Below are positions 1-13,598 of a stretch of 64,000 nt of DNA, one piece after another; the stretch's first letter is position 1; the number at the start of each line of letters is the position of its first letter. Both the position numbers and the translations under genes were made by a program. The notes beneath the pieces were generated by a model that ran no database searches, was not told where the DNA came from, and saw nothing but the letters and a program-made list of their open reading frames with translations. This stretch comes from Saccharothrix tamanrassetensis (GTDB lineage Bacteria > Actinomycetota > Actinomycetes > Mycobacteriales > Pseudonocardiaceae): positions 434,001 to 498,000 of the forward strand of contig NZ_JACHJN010000002.1 of assembly GCF_014203665.1 (NCBI RefSeq), written 5' to 3'.

Positions 1-576
<576 letters not shown>

Positions 577-584
577 CCCCCGGC

Positions 585-625
585 GGTCACCGCGCGGGAC
601 GCCTCCCGCGTCCCGCGCGGTGACC
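585..625 (+). other. Perfect 18-bp hairpin in the rpoB-rpoC spacer
   Basis: Positions 585-602 and 608-625 are exact reverse complements around the loop CTCCC. No T-run follows and the downstream gene is essential, so a full terminator is unlikely. It could be an RNA processing site, a partial attenuator that sets beta to beta-prime output, or a structure protecting mRNA ends. The structure is seen directly; the role is inferred. Confidence 0.8.
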
Positions 626-692
626 CGGCCACCAGCTCCTTCAGCTACGCCCCTTCGAGGGCAACCGAAACAAAAAGGGGAAGAGAGTAGAC

Positions 693-4589
<3,897 letters not shown>

Positions 4590-4615
4590 CCGACCCCGTA
4601 GTCCCCGCAAGACCG

Positions 4616-4650
4616 AACGGCCCCCGAAGCCTCCCGCTCCGGGGGCCGTT
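4616..4650 (+). terminator. Terminator of the rpoBC operon
   Basis: An 11-bp perfect stem (4616-4626 with 4640-4650, AACGGCCCCCG / CGGGGGCCGTT) around a 13-base loop, followed by CCTT. This is the GC-rich, T-poor type common in actinobacteria. It starts 26 bases after the rpoC stop. Confidence 0.9.
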
Positions 4651-4808
4651 CCTTCACCCGCTCACACCCACGCCGCCCGCACCCCGCCACGGCGTCGCCC
4701 TCACCCCGCACGCCACCTCACCCGCCCGCACTCGCCGCACGCCCCTCAGAGCCGTCCGCCCCGAGAGCTGTCCGCCCCAGGAGCCGTGCGCCGCGCACAC
4801 CTGTGTCT

Positions 4809-4935
4809 TCGTGTTCTCCCCGTATGGCCTGCCCGGAGGGCTACCGCGCTTGTCCTGGGAGGTCAAGCACGCTTTCCGCTTGACCTCCCAGGACAAGGGT
4901 GGTGGTCTTTGACAGGCCATGCGGGGAGAACACGA
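4809..4935 (+). repeat. Composite repeat, nested hairpin, copy 1
   Basis: Outer arms at 4809-4831 and 4913-4935 pair over 23 bases with one mismatch. The core is GTGTTCTCCCCGTATGGCCT on the left side. Inside lies a perfect 19-bp inner hairpin, 4849-4867 with 4879-4897, around an 11-base loop. The outer arms share the CCCCGTATGGCCTG block with copies 2 and 3, while the inner stem differs. A degenerate copy of the conserved 40-mer lies just downstream. Confidence 0.9.
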
Positions 4936-4956
4936 CGCCCTTCGTTTTTCCTCCCC

Positions 4957-4987
4957 GGAGGTCTGCCCAGCGGCGAGCGTCGCTTTT
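4957..4987 (+). repeat. Degenerate copy of the conserved 40-mer repeat
   Basis: This stretch (GGTCTGCCC, then GGCGAG, then CTTTT) resembles the 40-mer at 22701-22740 and lies downstream of hairpin copy 1 in the same order. With 5018-5048 it forms an imperfect inverted repeat, so the two facing composites together could fold into one large structure. Confidence 0.65.
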
Positions 4988-5017
4988 ATTACCAGGATCC
5001 GTGCGGCACCAAGTATG

Positions 5018-5057
5018 AAAAGAGTCCTCGCCGGACGGGCAGACCGCCAAGGATCCC
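5018..5057 (-). repeat. Conserved 40-mer repeat, minus orientation
   Basis: The reverse complement of 5018-5057 matches 22701-22740 at 39 of 40 positions; only the G/T before CTTTT differs. It sits on the 3' side of hairpin copy 2 when that copy is read on the minus strand, so order and orientation match the 22.5-kb copy. Confidence 0.9.
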
Positions 5058-5084
5058 ATAAAAGCCAAAGCCAAAAGCTTGAAG

Positions 5085-5218
5085 GCTGTGTGTCATCCCC
5101 GTATGCCCTGGTCAGAAGACAACCACGCTTGTCTTGGGAGTGCAAGCGAAAAGCGTGCTTGCACTCCCAAGACAAGCGTGGTTCGCTGCGCGCAGGCCAT
5201 ACGGGGATGACACACAGC
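5085..5218 (-). repeat. Composite repeat, nested hairpin, copy 2
   Basis: Outer arms 5085-5110 and 5193-5218 pair over 26 bases with one mismatch. The inner stem is perfect over 27 bp (5121-5147 with 5157-5183) around a 9-base loop. Read on the minus strand, the loop is ACGCTTTTC, almost the same as ACGCTTTCC in copy 1, so this copy is inverted relative to copy 1. Confidence 0.9.
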
Positions 5219-5286
5219 ACGGCAGGAGTACGCGCTGCGCGCGGCTCAAAGCAGTGCTGTTCACGGATAGCTTCCCGATAGACCAC

Positions 5287-5721
5287 TCAAGGGCGGCGAC
5301 GGGATTTCGCCAAGGCTCGTGCGCGCGCCACCAAATCGTCGACGAGGTCCTCGTCGGCGGTGGGGGGAGTGCCGTCGCTACAGCACGGAGGCTTGGTGCG
5401 GCGCTCGTTGAGGCGCGGTCGGACGCCGGCCAGTTCGTAGAGGGCGTCGTACAGGTTGCGGCCGGGGTCGTCTTCGTGGGTGCCGACCAGAAGCACGAAG
5501 GCGGTGTCCGGGCTCGGGAACGCCACGATGACGCGGTCGGTGCCGCGCAGGTGCTTCACGCACAGGCGGGGGAGCGGTTCCGGGCCGGTGACCCGGTAGC
5601 CGAGGGACGCGCAGCCGCCGTGCGACAGGTCGTCCAGGAAGCGTTCGTACGCCTGACGGGCAGGGCCTCGCAGCCGCGCGGCCTGCGCGCCCGCCACGGG
5701 CGTCTCCACGACGTTGATCAA
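5287..5721 (-). CDS. RelE/ParE-like protein, probable toxin of a toxin-antitoxin pair
   Basis: A 144-residue protein. The middle part, with RLCVKHLRGTDRVIVAF and then FVLLVGTHEDDPGRNLYDAL, has the strand-strand-helix look of RelE/ParE-type toxins, where a basic, ordered strand leads into LLVG and a helix. The C-terminal 40 residues carry CCS and a basic RALAKSRRRP end and are not typical of the family. The start is a TTG that overlaps the TGA of the upstream HTH gene (TTGA), so translation is coupled. The assignment rests on sequence style and gene pairing; a nuclease function is not proven. Confidence 0.55.
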   Translation of the reverse strand: MINVVETPVAGAQAARLRGPARQAYERFLDDLSHGGCASLGYRVTGPEPLPRLCVKHLRGTDRVIVAFPSPDTAFVLLVGTHEDDPGRNLYDALYELAGVRPRLNERRTKPPCCSDGTPPTADEDLVDDLVARARALAKSRRRP

Positions 5722-6164
5722 GCTGAGCGGACTACCCGTCCTTCACCGCGGTGCATCTGCGCCAAGCTGGTGGCCAGGTCGTCGCGGTCGAGCAGCGCCT
5801 GGTCGCTCAGCCTGCGGTGCACCTCGTCCAACAGGCCCCTGGTGCGCCCGGCCCGGCGCAGTTCGGACACCACGTGCAGCACCTCGTGCAACCGCACCGC
5901 GTCCAGCAGCATCCGGGGCTCCTGGCTGTGGATCGACAGCACACCCTCGCGGGCCCAGGCCTTGACCGTCTTCTCGGTCAGGTCGAGCAGCTCGCCGGCC
6001 ACCACCGGCCGCACCGGCGGGGCCGTGCGCAGCGCGCGGGCCACCACGCCGTCGAGCTTGTGCCGCCGCTCGTCGTCCTCGGACAGGCTGGAGGCGACCT
6101 CCTCGATCTCCTCGATCTGGTCGAAGAGATCCCGGATCTGCGCGGCCTCCGTTGCGACGGACAT
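5718..6164 (-). CDS. HTH protein, probable antitoxin/autorepressor
   Basis: A 148-residue protein from an ATG at 6164. The N-terminal third is an acidic helix (IRDLFDQIEEIEEVASSLSE). The middle contains a helix-turn-helix of MerR/excisionase type around LDLTEKTVKAWAREGVLSI. Helical segments with basic clusters follow. It is the first gene of a two-gene unit whose second member is a small RelE-like protein, overlapping by 4 bases. The order HTH protein then toxin is the usual one for type II modules, where the antitoxin binds its own promoter. The unit ends toward the repeat region at 5.2 kb. The role is inferred. Confidence 0.55.
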   Translation of the reverse strand: MSVATEAAQIRDLFDQIEEIEEVASSLSEDDERRHKLDGVVARALRTAPPVRPVVAGELLDLTEKTVKAWAREGVLSIHSQEPRMLLDAVRLHEVLHVVSELRRAGRTRGLLDEVHRRLSDQALLDRDDLATSLAQMHRGEGRVVRSA

Positions 6165-6268
6165 GGCGACCTCCCTGAGTCACTACCGAGTATCGCCCAG
6201 ATTTTCGGGAGTCGCAACGGAGGCGGCGGAACCGGGCCCGGATCGCGCCGGGACCGGCCGGGACCGGG

Positions 6269-6568
6269 TCAGGACGAGAAGAACAGGCCCGAAAGACCGT
6301 GGCGCTTGCGGTGGCCGTAGCCGTGGTGGCCGTACTGCGGCTGCGCGCCCCAACCGGGCTGCTGGACCGGCTGCACGTAGTGGACCTGGGCGGGCGCCGG
6401 CGCGACCGGCGGCGGGGGCGGAGGAGGGGCCATCTGGGTCTCCAGGCGGGTGATGGCCTCAAGCTCGCCGTAGTCGAGGAAGACCCCGCGGCAGCCGTCG
6501 CACTGCTCGATGTGTACGCCCATGCGGTCGAAGGTGCGCATGTTCGCATGACACTTGGGACACTGCAT
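6269..6568 (-). CDS. TFIIB-type zinc-ribbon protein with His/Gly/Pro-rich tail
   Basis: A 99-residue protein. The N-terminus has MQCPKC and then QCDGCRGVFLDYGELE, the two CxxC knuckles of the zf-TFIIB (PF13453-type) zinc ribbon and its usual acidic follow-up. Residues 47-99 are a run of prolines and a Gln/His/Tyr/Gly-rich tail ending GLSGLFFSS. The start at 6568 is set by a good AGGAGG 10 bases upstream; the frame stays open much further upstream but without coding character. Proteins of this type are widespread and small, and their function is not well known. The gene stands alone. Confidence 0.8.
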   Translation of the reverse strand: MQCPKCHANMRTFDRMGVHIEQCDGCRGVFLDYGELEAITRLETQMAPPPPPPPVAPAPAQVHYVQPVQQPGWGAQPQYGHHGYGHRKRHGLSGLFFSS

Positions 6569-6606
6569 CGTGTGAGCCTCCTGCTCTCGGTGCGATGAGC
6601 GCGATA

Positions 6607-7551
6607 TTAGCCGCGCGGAATGGGTTCGTGCTCGGACGTGATCCGCCCGCACGCGTCCATCAGCGCTTCCTGGGCTTCGGTCAACGGCTTTCCGTCGCGC
6701 TGCGCAGCGGTGAGAGCACGCGCCGCCATCTGCACGACCAGTGCGCGCGCCGGAGCCTCCAGCCGTTCCCACGGATCTTCCCGCCGCACGGCCGTACCAC
6801 CCGCGTCCAGGTACGAGTCCAGCAACCGGCTCCACGAACGCGGGTCGAGCACACCCGCCGCGAACAGCGCCGCCGGCCGCGCCAGGTCCCACGCCGGGTC
6901 GCCGACGCCGAGGTCGTCCACGTCGATCAGCCGGTACCCGTCCCGCCGGACCAACTGGCCGAGGTGCCAGTCCCCGTGGATCAGGGTGTCGCCCCCGGGC
7001 AGCGGCTCCAGGGTGTCGAACGCCCGCCGCACCACCCCCGACCCCGGCCCGTCGGGCAGCTCCCGGACCGCCCGTTCCATCCGGGCCTGCGCCCCGGCGA
7101 TCGGCACCGGCGGTGCGAAGTCCGCCCGCCGGAACTCGTGCAGCGCGGCGAGCATCCGCCCGGCCTGCTCCATCGGCAACGTCTCCGGCTCGCCCTGCTC
7201 CACCGGCGTCCCGACCGGCCACGCGGTGACCACCCGACCGCGGACGACGGCGGGCGCGGAGCGGGGCGGCAGCAGAAGTTCACTCAATCGTGGGTCGCCG
7301 GCCAATCGCAGCCGCGCCGTCAGGACTGCCAGGTCCGTGCCGCGCTCGTGCGCCTTGAGCACCACGTCCGCCACCCGCACGACCAGGACGTCACCGCGCA
7401 CTGCCAGCACCTCGGGCTTCGCGTCGGCGGCCACCAACGCGGCCATGCCCGCGACGAGATCGAAATCCACCCCCACAGTGTGGTTCACCGATTGAACCGC
7501 CGGTTCGGACCGTCCACGTGCACGACCCGCTATCACGTCCGCCGGTCGCAC
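6607..7551 (-). CDS. Aminoglycoside phosphotransferase (APH)-family kinase
   Basis: Up to 314 residues of the APH/choline-kinase fold. The catalytic loop is IHGDWHLGQL and the metal-binding segment is LIDVDDLGVGDPAWDLA, both in the expected order in the C-terminal half. The N-lobe (VLAVRGDVLVVRVADVVLKAHE) is short. The substrate cannot be told; many actinobacterial members are not resistance enzymes. The start is uncertain: the given GTG (7551) is the longest choice, but a GTG near residue 22 (VNHTVGVDFD) or the ATG at residue 36 is more likely. It stands 38 bases upstream of the zinc-ribbon gene on the same strand and is divergent from the str operon. Confidence 0.8.
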   Translation of the reverse strand: MRPADVIAGRARGRSEPAVQSVNHTVGVDFDLVAGMAALVAADAKPEVLAVRGDVLVVRVADVVLKAHERGTDLAVLTARLRLAGDPRLSELLLPPRSAPAVVRGRVVTAWPVGTPVEQGEPETLPMEQAGRMLAALHEFRRADFAPPVPIAGAQARMERAVRELPDGPGSGVVRRAFDTLEPLPGGDTLIHGDWHLGQLVRRDGYRLIDVDDLGVGDPAWDLARPAALFAAGVLDPRSWSRLLDSYLDAGGTAVRREDPWERLEAPARALVVQMAARALTAAQRDGKPLTEAQEALMDACGRITSEHEPIPRG

Positions 7552-7634
7552 GGCCAGGCGTGGAAAGCGGAGGGGTGGGGCGGAAAGGCGGGTGCGGCCT
7601 CGTCTACCTGGTCGTAAGCTGTGACGGACCCGTT

Positions 7635-7664
7635 TTGACCGGCGGGAAGCAGGCGGGGTATCTT
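7635..7664 (+). promoter_or_regulatory. Promoter of the str operon
   Basis: TTGACC (7635-7640), an 18-base spacer, and TATCTT (7659-7664) form a good principal-sigma promoter preceded by CGTTT. The same hexamers and spacing occur ahead of rplM (56939-56968). The transcript would start near 7671, giving a leader of about 250 bases before rpsL. Confidence 0.75.
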
Positions 7665-7921
7665 TGGTACTCGTGCCCGACCCATGTCGGGCCGCTCCGC
7701 GTGCCTACGCGCCAGTGGTGCTGGAAAGCCGGCCGCGGTGACCTCCACACGTAGGGGCATCCTGGGATGTCGCCTGCGGACCTGGGGTAACCGTGTCAGA
7801 CCTCGTCGCCGTCACGTCGAAGGGGTGCGACACGCCCGACCTCGGGTGCAGAGAGGGACCAGGTAAACAGTGGACGACGTCCTCGGGCGGCGGGCACTCG
7901 AACGGAAGAAGCAACCGGCTA
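7665..7921 (+). other. Long untranslated leader of the str operon
   Basis: About 250 bases between the promoter and rpsL with no convincing gene. It holds the conserved stem-loop at 7823-7841. An open frame in the rpsL phase begins near 7793, but rpsL itself starts at 7922. Confidence 0.6.
7823..7841 (+). promoter_or_regulatory. Conserved leader stem-loop (rpsL copy)
   Basis: GGGTG (7823-7827), loop CGACA, CGCCC (7833-7837), then GACC. The same element stands ahead of rpsJ at 12460-12478, with GGGCG in place of GGGTG; pairing is kept as a G-U wobble. This suggests a shared RNA signal in two ribosomal protein operons. Confidence 0.55.
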
Positions 7922-8296
7922 ATGCCAACGATCCAGCAGCTGGTCCGGAAGGGCCGGCAGGACAAGGTCGCGAAGCAGAAGACCGCGGCGCTCAAGGGCA
8001 GCCCGCAGCGGCGCGGTGTGTGCACCCGCGTCTACACGACCACGCCCAAGAAGCCGAACTCGGCTCTGCGCAAGGTCGCCCGCGTGAAGCTGACGAGCGG
8101 CATCGAGGTCACGGCCTACATCCCCGGCGAGGGTCACAACCTCCAGGAGCACTCGATGGTGCTCGTGCGCGGCGGTCGTGTGAAGGACCTCCCCGGTGTC
8201 CGCTACAAGATCATCCGCGGTTCCCTCGACACGCAGGGCGTGAAGAACCGCAAGCAGGCTCGCAGCCGCTACGGCGCGAAGAAGGAGAAGAGCTGA
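7922..8296 (+). CDS. rpsL: 30S ribosomal protein S12
   Basis: Decoding-centre protein of the small subunit, 124 residues ([12 protein letters not shown]). K43 in [13 protein letters not shown] and K88 in [11 protein letters not shown] are both the wild-type residues linked to streptomycin sensitivity. The start at 7922 gives the standard length; the AAGAAG upstream is a weak ribosome binding site. It is the first gene of the str operon and its TGA shares one base with the ATG of rpsG. Confidence 0.99.
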   Translation: MPTIQQLVRKGRQDKVAKQKTAALKGSPQRRGVCTRVYTTTPKKPNSALRKVARVKLTSGIEVTAYIPGEGHNLQEHSMVLVRGGRVKDLPGVRYKIIRGSLDTQGVKNRKQARSRYGAKKEKS

Positions 8297-8766
8297 TGCC
8301 CCGCAAGGGACCGGCCCCGAAGCGGCCGCTGATCTCCGACCCGGTCTACAGCTCTCCGCTGGTGACCCAGCTCATCAACAAGGTGCTGGTCGACGGCAAG
8401 CGCTCCGTGGCCGAGCGGATCGTGTACGGCGCCCTGGAGGGTGCCCGCGACAAGACCGGCACCGACCCGGTCGTCACGCTCAAGCGCGCGCTGGACAACG
8501 TCAAGCCCGCCCTGGAGGTCAAGAGCCGTCGCGTCGGTGGTGCCACCTACCAGGTGCCGATCGAGGTCAAGCCCGGCCGCGCGACCACGCTGGCGCTGCG
8601 CTGGCTGATCACCTTCTCCCGGCAGCGCCGCGAGAAGACCATGATCGAGCGCCTGATGAACGAGCTGCTCGACGCGAGCAACGGCCTGGGCGCGAGCGTC
8701 AAGCGCCGCGAGGACACCCACAAGATGGCCGAGTCGAACAAGGCCTTCGCCCACTACCGCTGGTGA
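8296..8766 (+). CDS. rpsG: 30S ribosomal protein S7
   Basis: Primary 16S rRNA binding protein of the head of the small subunit, 156 residues, the usual length. It begins [12 protein letters not shown] and contains the conserved [17 protein letters not shown] strand region and the [10 protein letters not shown] segment. It overlaps rpsL by one base. In many bacteria S7 is the autoregulator of this operon; nothing here proves that. Confidence 0.99.
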   Translation: MPRKGPAPKRPLISDPVYSSPLVTQLINKVLVDGKRSVAERIVYGALEGARDKTGTDPVVTLKRALDNVKPALEVKSRRVGGATYQVPIEVKPGRATTLALRWLITFSRQRREKTMIERLMNELLDASNGLGASVKRREDTHKMAESNKAFAHYRW

Positions 8767-8772
8767 TGTGAC

Positions 8773-8803
8773 GCCCGGCCGGTTCCCCGGGGACCGGCCG
8801 GGC
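8773..8803 (+). other. Hairpin in the rpsG-fusA spacer
   Basis: GCCCGGCCGGT (8773-8783) pairs perfectly with ACCGGCCGGGC (8793-8803), and the CCCC/GGGG between them can extend the stem. There is no T-run. A partial attenuator or processing site is possible; fusA follows 47 bases later with its own GGGG ribosome binding site. Confidence 0.65.
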
Positions 8804-8850
8804 TCTCCCGGCCCTAGTGAGCCTGCGAGCTCAAGACAGGGGAAACACCC

Positions 8851-10953
<2,103 letters not shown>

Positions 10954-11033
10954 CCCCAACCGGAGCACCGCAGCACCACGCGGGCTCTCCGGGGTGAAGT
11001 CCCTGGGGTCCGCAAACCCGACCCTGACGTGAG

Positions 11034-11064
11034 GCCCGGCGGGCGGTAGACCCGCCCGTCGGGC
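11034..11064 (+). other. Hairpin in the fusA-tuf spacer
   Basis: A 13-bp stem (11034-11046 with 11052-11064, one G-U pair) around TAGAC, 30 bases before tuf. The 140-base spacer may also hold a tuf promoter, as in other actinobacteria, but I cannot pick out convincing hexamers. Confidence 0.6.
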
Positions 11065-11093
11065 AAGCAATAGAAGTCCAGGAGGACAATCCA

Positions 11094-12287
11094 GTGGCGA
11101 AGGCGAAGTTCGAGCGGACGAAGCCGCACGTCAACATCGGCACCATCGGTCACATCGACCATGGCAAGACCACGCTGACCGCGGCGATCTCCAAGGTCCT
11201 GCACGACAAGTACCCGGACCTCAACCCCTTCACGCCGTTCGACCAGATCGACAAGGCGCCGGAGGAGAAGCAGCGCGGCATCACCATCTCGATCGCGCAC
11301 ATCGAGTACCAGACCGACAAGCGCCACTACGCGCACGTCGACTGCCCGGGTCACGCCGACTACATCAAGAACATGATCACCGGTGCGGCGCAGATGGACG
11401 GCGCCATCCTGGTGGTCGCGGCGACCGACGGCCCGATGCCGCAGACCAAGGAGCACGTGCTGCTCGCCCGCCAGGTCGGCGTGCCGTACATCGTGGTGGC
11501 CCTGAACAAGGCCGACATGGTGGACGACGAGGAGATCTTGGAGCTCGTCGAGCTCGAGGTCCGCGAGCTGCTCTCCGAGTACGAGTTCCCGGGCGACGAC
11601 CTGCCGGTCGTGCGCGTCTCCGCGCTGAAGGCGCTGGAGGGCGACGCCGAGTGGGGCGAGAAGCTCATCGGCCTGATGGACGCCGTGGACGAGAGCATCC
11701 CGGAGCCCGAGCGCGAGGTCGACCGGCCGTTCCTGATGCCGGTCGAGGACGTGTTCACCATCACCGGCCGCGGCACCGTGGTGACCGGTCGCATCGAGCG
11801 CGGCATCATCAAGGTCAACGAAGAGGTCGAGATCGTCGGCATCAAGGAGACCTCGAAGAAGACCACGGTCACCTCGATCGAGATGTTCAAGAAGTTCCTC
11901 GACGAGGGTCGCGCGGGCGACAACGCCGCCCTGCTGCTGCGCGGCATCAAGCGCGAGGAGGTGGAGCGCGGCATGGTGATCGTGAAGCCGGGCACCACGA
12001 CCCCGCACACCGAGTTCGAGGCGCAGGTCTACATCCTGTCGAAGGACGAGGGTGGCCGCCACACGCCGTTCTTCAACAACTACCGCCCGCAGTTCTACTT
12101 CCGCACCACCGACGTGACCGGTGTGGTGACCCTCCCCGAGGGCACCGAGATGGTCATGCCGGGCGACACCACGTCGATGGCCGTGAAGCTGATCCAGCCG
12201 ATCGCCATGGACGAGGGCCTGCGGTTCGCCATCCGCGAGGGTGGCCGGACGGTCGGCGCGGGCTCGGTCACCAAGATCCTCAAGTGA
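11094..12287 (+). CDS. tuf: Elongation factor Tu
   Basis: Aminoacyl-tRNA carrier GTPase, 397 residues, GTG start behind an excellent AGGAGG at about 11079. The P-loop GHIDHGKT spans residues 19-26, followed by DCPGHADY and NKAD. The domain III segment [10 protein letters not shown] and the GPMPQTKEH and QFYFRTTD regions carry the ordinary residues, not the known elfamycin-resistance changes. It is the last gene of the str operon; a strong hairpin follows 72 bases later. Confidence 0.99.
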   Translation: MAKAKFERTKPHVNIGTIGHIDHGKTTLTAAISKVLHDKYPDLNPFTPFDQIDKAPEEKQRGITISIAHIEYQTDKRHYAHVDCPGHADYIKNMITGAAQMDGAILVVAATDGPMPQTKEHVLLARQVGVPYIVVALNKADMVDDEEILELVELEVRELLSEYEFPGDDLPVVRVSALKALEGDAEWGEKLIGLMDAVDESIPEPEREVDRPFLMPVEDVFTITGRGTVVTGRIERGIIKVNEEVEIVGIKETSKKTTVTSIEMFKKFLDEGRAGDNAALLLRGIKREEVERGMVIVKPGTTTPHTEFEAQVYILSKDEGGRHTPFFNNYRPQFYFRTTDVTGVVTLPEGTEMVMPGDTTSMAVKLIQPIAMDEGLRFAIREGGRTVGAGSVTKILK

Positions 12288-12359
12288 CCTCGCTCTAGAA
12301 CCGCACCCCCCGATTTGGTCTGCGCACCCGCGTGTGCGACCATTGACGGGTTGCTCGTC

Positions 12360-12393
12360 GGGGCGGCCGATCCCGTTGGGATCCGGCCGCCCC
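12360..12393 (+). terminator. Terminator or attenuator after tuf
   Basis: GGGGCGGCCG (12360-12369) pairs perfectly with CGGCCGCCCC (12384-12393). The interior ATCCC/GGGAT extends this to about 15 bp with one bulged C around GTT. No T-run follows, but a stem this strong is likely to end or cut back str transcription before the S10 operon. Confidence 0.75.
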
Positions 12394-12611
12394 GTCACGA
12401 GGGGATTCATCAGCAAGGCAATCCCACAGGTTTCATCAGTGGGACCGGTCTGTGGCCAAGGGCGCGACACGCCCGACCGCGTGGACCGGGCACCGTGACA
12501 CCGCTGAGGTGTCAGTCCTGAATAGGGGGCGGTACGCGCCGGAGGTCTGCTGACCTCATTCGGTTGCCCGCACCGCAGCGGTATCGAGAAGCAGAGGAAC
12601 GGCAAGCCATC
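12394..12611 (+). promoter_or_regulatory. S10 operon leader/promoter region
   Basis: No gene is visible. It contains the conserved stem-loop at 12460-12478 and a small palindrome GACACC-GCTGA-GGTGTC at 12497-12513. If the stem-loop is in the leader RNA, the S10 promoter must lie upstream of 12460, perhaps within or just after the tuf terminator. No hexamers are clear enough to name. Confidence 0.45.
12460..12478 (+). promoter_or_regulatory. Conserved leader stem-loop (rpsJ copy)
   Basis: GGGCG (12460-12464), loop CGACA, CGCCC (12470-12474), then GACC. It shares the 15-mer GCGACACGCCCGACC exactly with the rpsL leader, and position 4 of the stem changes C to T with pairing kept. It lies about 135 bases before the rpsJ start. 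Confidence 0.55.
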
Positions 12612-12917
12612 ATGGCGGGACAGAAGATCCGCATCCGGCTCAAGGCCTACGACCACGAGGCGATCGACGCGTCTGCGCGCAAGATCGTCGAGACCGTGAC
12701 GCGCACCGGCGCTCGGGTCGTCGGGCCTGTGCCGCTGCCCACTGAGAAGAACGTGTACTGCGTCATCCGCTCGCCGCACAAGTACAAGGACTCGCGCGAG
12801 CACTTCGAGATGCGCACGCACAAGCGTCTGATCGACATCCTCGACCCGACGCCGAAGACGGTGGACGCGCTCATGCGCATCGACCTGCCGGCGAGCGTCG
12901 ACGTCAACATCCAGTAA
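12612..12917 (+). CDS. rpsJ: 30S ribosomal protein S10
   Basis: 101 residues, the standard size, beginning [19 protein letters not shown]. It contains the [17 protein letters not shown] loop and the [13 protein letters not shown] segment, which in other bacteria also contacts NusB in antitermination complexes. The frame is open further upstream, but the family start at 12612 has a GAGGAACGG site in front. It is the first gene of the S10 operon; rplC starts 28 bases later. Confidence 0.99.
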   Translation: MAGQKIRIRLKAYDHEAIDASARKIVETVTRTGARVVGPVPLPTEKNVYCVIRSPHKYKDSREHFEMRTHKRLIDILDPTPKTVDALMRIDLPASVDVNIQ

Positions 12918-12945
12918 GCGTTGGACGCGGAGAGTAACGAGACCA

Positions 12946-13596
12946 ATGTCTGACAGGCAGGTTAAGGGCCTCCTGGGCACCAAGCTCGGCATGACTCAGG
13001 TCTTCGACGAGAACAACCGGATCGTCCCGGTCACCGTCGTCAAGGCAGAGCCGAACGTGGTCACCCAGGTCCGGACCCAGGAGAACGACGGCTACTCGGC
13101 CGTGCAGCTCGCGTTCGGTGCGATCGATCCGCGCAAGGTGAAGAAGCCCGTTGCGGGCCACTACGCCAAGGCCGGGGTCACCCCCCGTCGCCACCTCGCG
13201 GAACTGCGCACCACCGACGCCTCCGAGTACCAGGTCGGCCAGGAGGTCACCGCTGAGGTGTTCGAGGCCGGCGCTGTGGTCGACGTGGTCGGCACCAGCA
13301 AGGGCAAGGGCACCGCGGGTGTCATGAAGCGCCACGGCTTCCACGGCCTCGGTGCGAGCCACGGCACGCAGCGCAAGCACCGCTCGCCCGGCTCGATCGG
13401 CGGTTGCGCCACGCCGGGTCGCGTGTTCAAGGGCCTGCGCATGGCGGGTCGGATGGGCCACGTGCGCGTGACCACCCAGAACCTGAAGGTGCACAAGGTC
13501 GACGTCGAGTCCGGCCTGCTGCTCATCAAGGGCGCGGTGCCCGGTCCCAAGGGCGGCACCGTGTTCGTCAAGACCGCTGCGAAGGGTGGTGCCTGA
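12946..13596 (+). CDS. rplC: 50S ribosomal protein L3
   Basis: 216 residues. An early assembly protein of the large subunit, with one extension reaching the peptidyl-transferase centre; this is visible as [18 protein letters not shown] (residues 138-155) and the [14 protein letters not shown] loop. It begins [16 protein letters not shown]. rplD follows after 2 bases. Confidence 0.99.
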   Translation: MSDRQVKGLLGTKLGMTQVFDENNRIVPVTVVKAEPNVVTQVRTQENDGYSAVQLAFGAIDPRKVKKPVAGHYAKAGVTPRRHLAELRTTDASEYQVGQEVTAEVFEAGAVVDVVGTSKGKGTAGVMKRHGFHGLGASHGTQRKHRSPGSIGGCATPGRVFKGLRMAGRMGHVRVTTQNLKVHKVDVESGLLLIKGAVPGPKGGTVFVKTAAKGGA

Positions 13597-13598
13597 TC

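Larger units (their letters stand above)
4651..5286. other. Gene-free repeat region after rpoC
   Basis: I see no convincing gene here. The first 130 bases are a very C-rich, low-complexity tract much like the one after rplO (22321-22512). The rest is two composite palindromic repeats facing each other, listed separately. Several short open frames cross the palindromes on both strands, but they only mirror the symmetry of the repeats. Confidence 0.75.

Noticed and set aside
4809..4935. Insertion sequence or MITE with target duplications
   Set aside because: I could not find flanking target duplications, and no transposase is near. A MITE-like origin remains possible but is not shown.
4809..5218. 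CRISPR array
   Set aside because: There are only two units in opposite orientation, no regular spacers, and the cores are self-complementary, unlike CRISPR spacers.
4650..5290. Several 60-210-codon frames across the palindromic repeats
   Set aside because: They appear on both strands as mirror images of the inverted repeats, overlap each other, and lack ribosome binding sites and codon bias.
7793..7921. N-terminal extension of S12
   Set aside because: S12 is highly conserved and starts [11 protein letters not shown]; the upstream part lies in the leader and contains the conserved stem-loop.
12343..12372. TTGACG at 12343 as a -35 box for the S10 operon
   Set aside because: Its -10 position falls inside the tuf terminator stem and has no TATAAT-like sequence.
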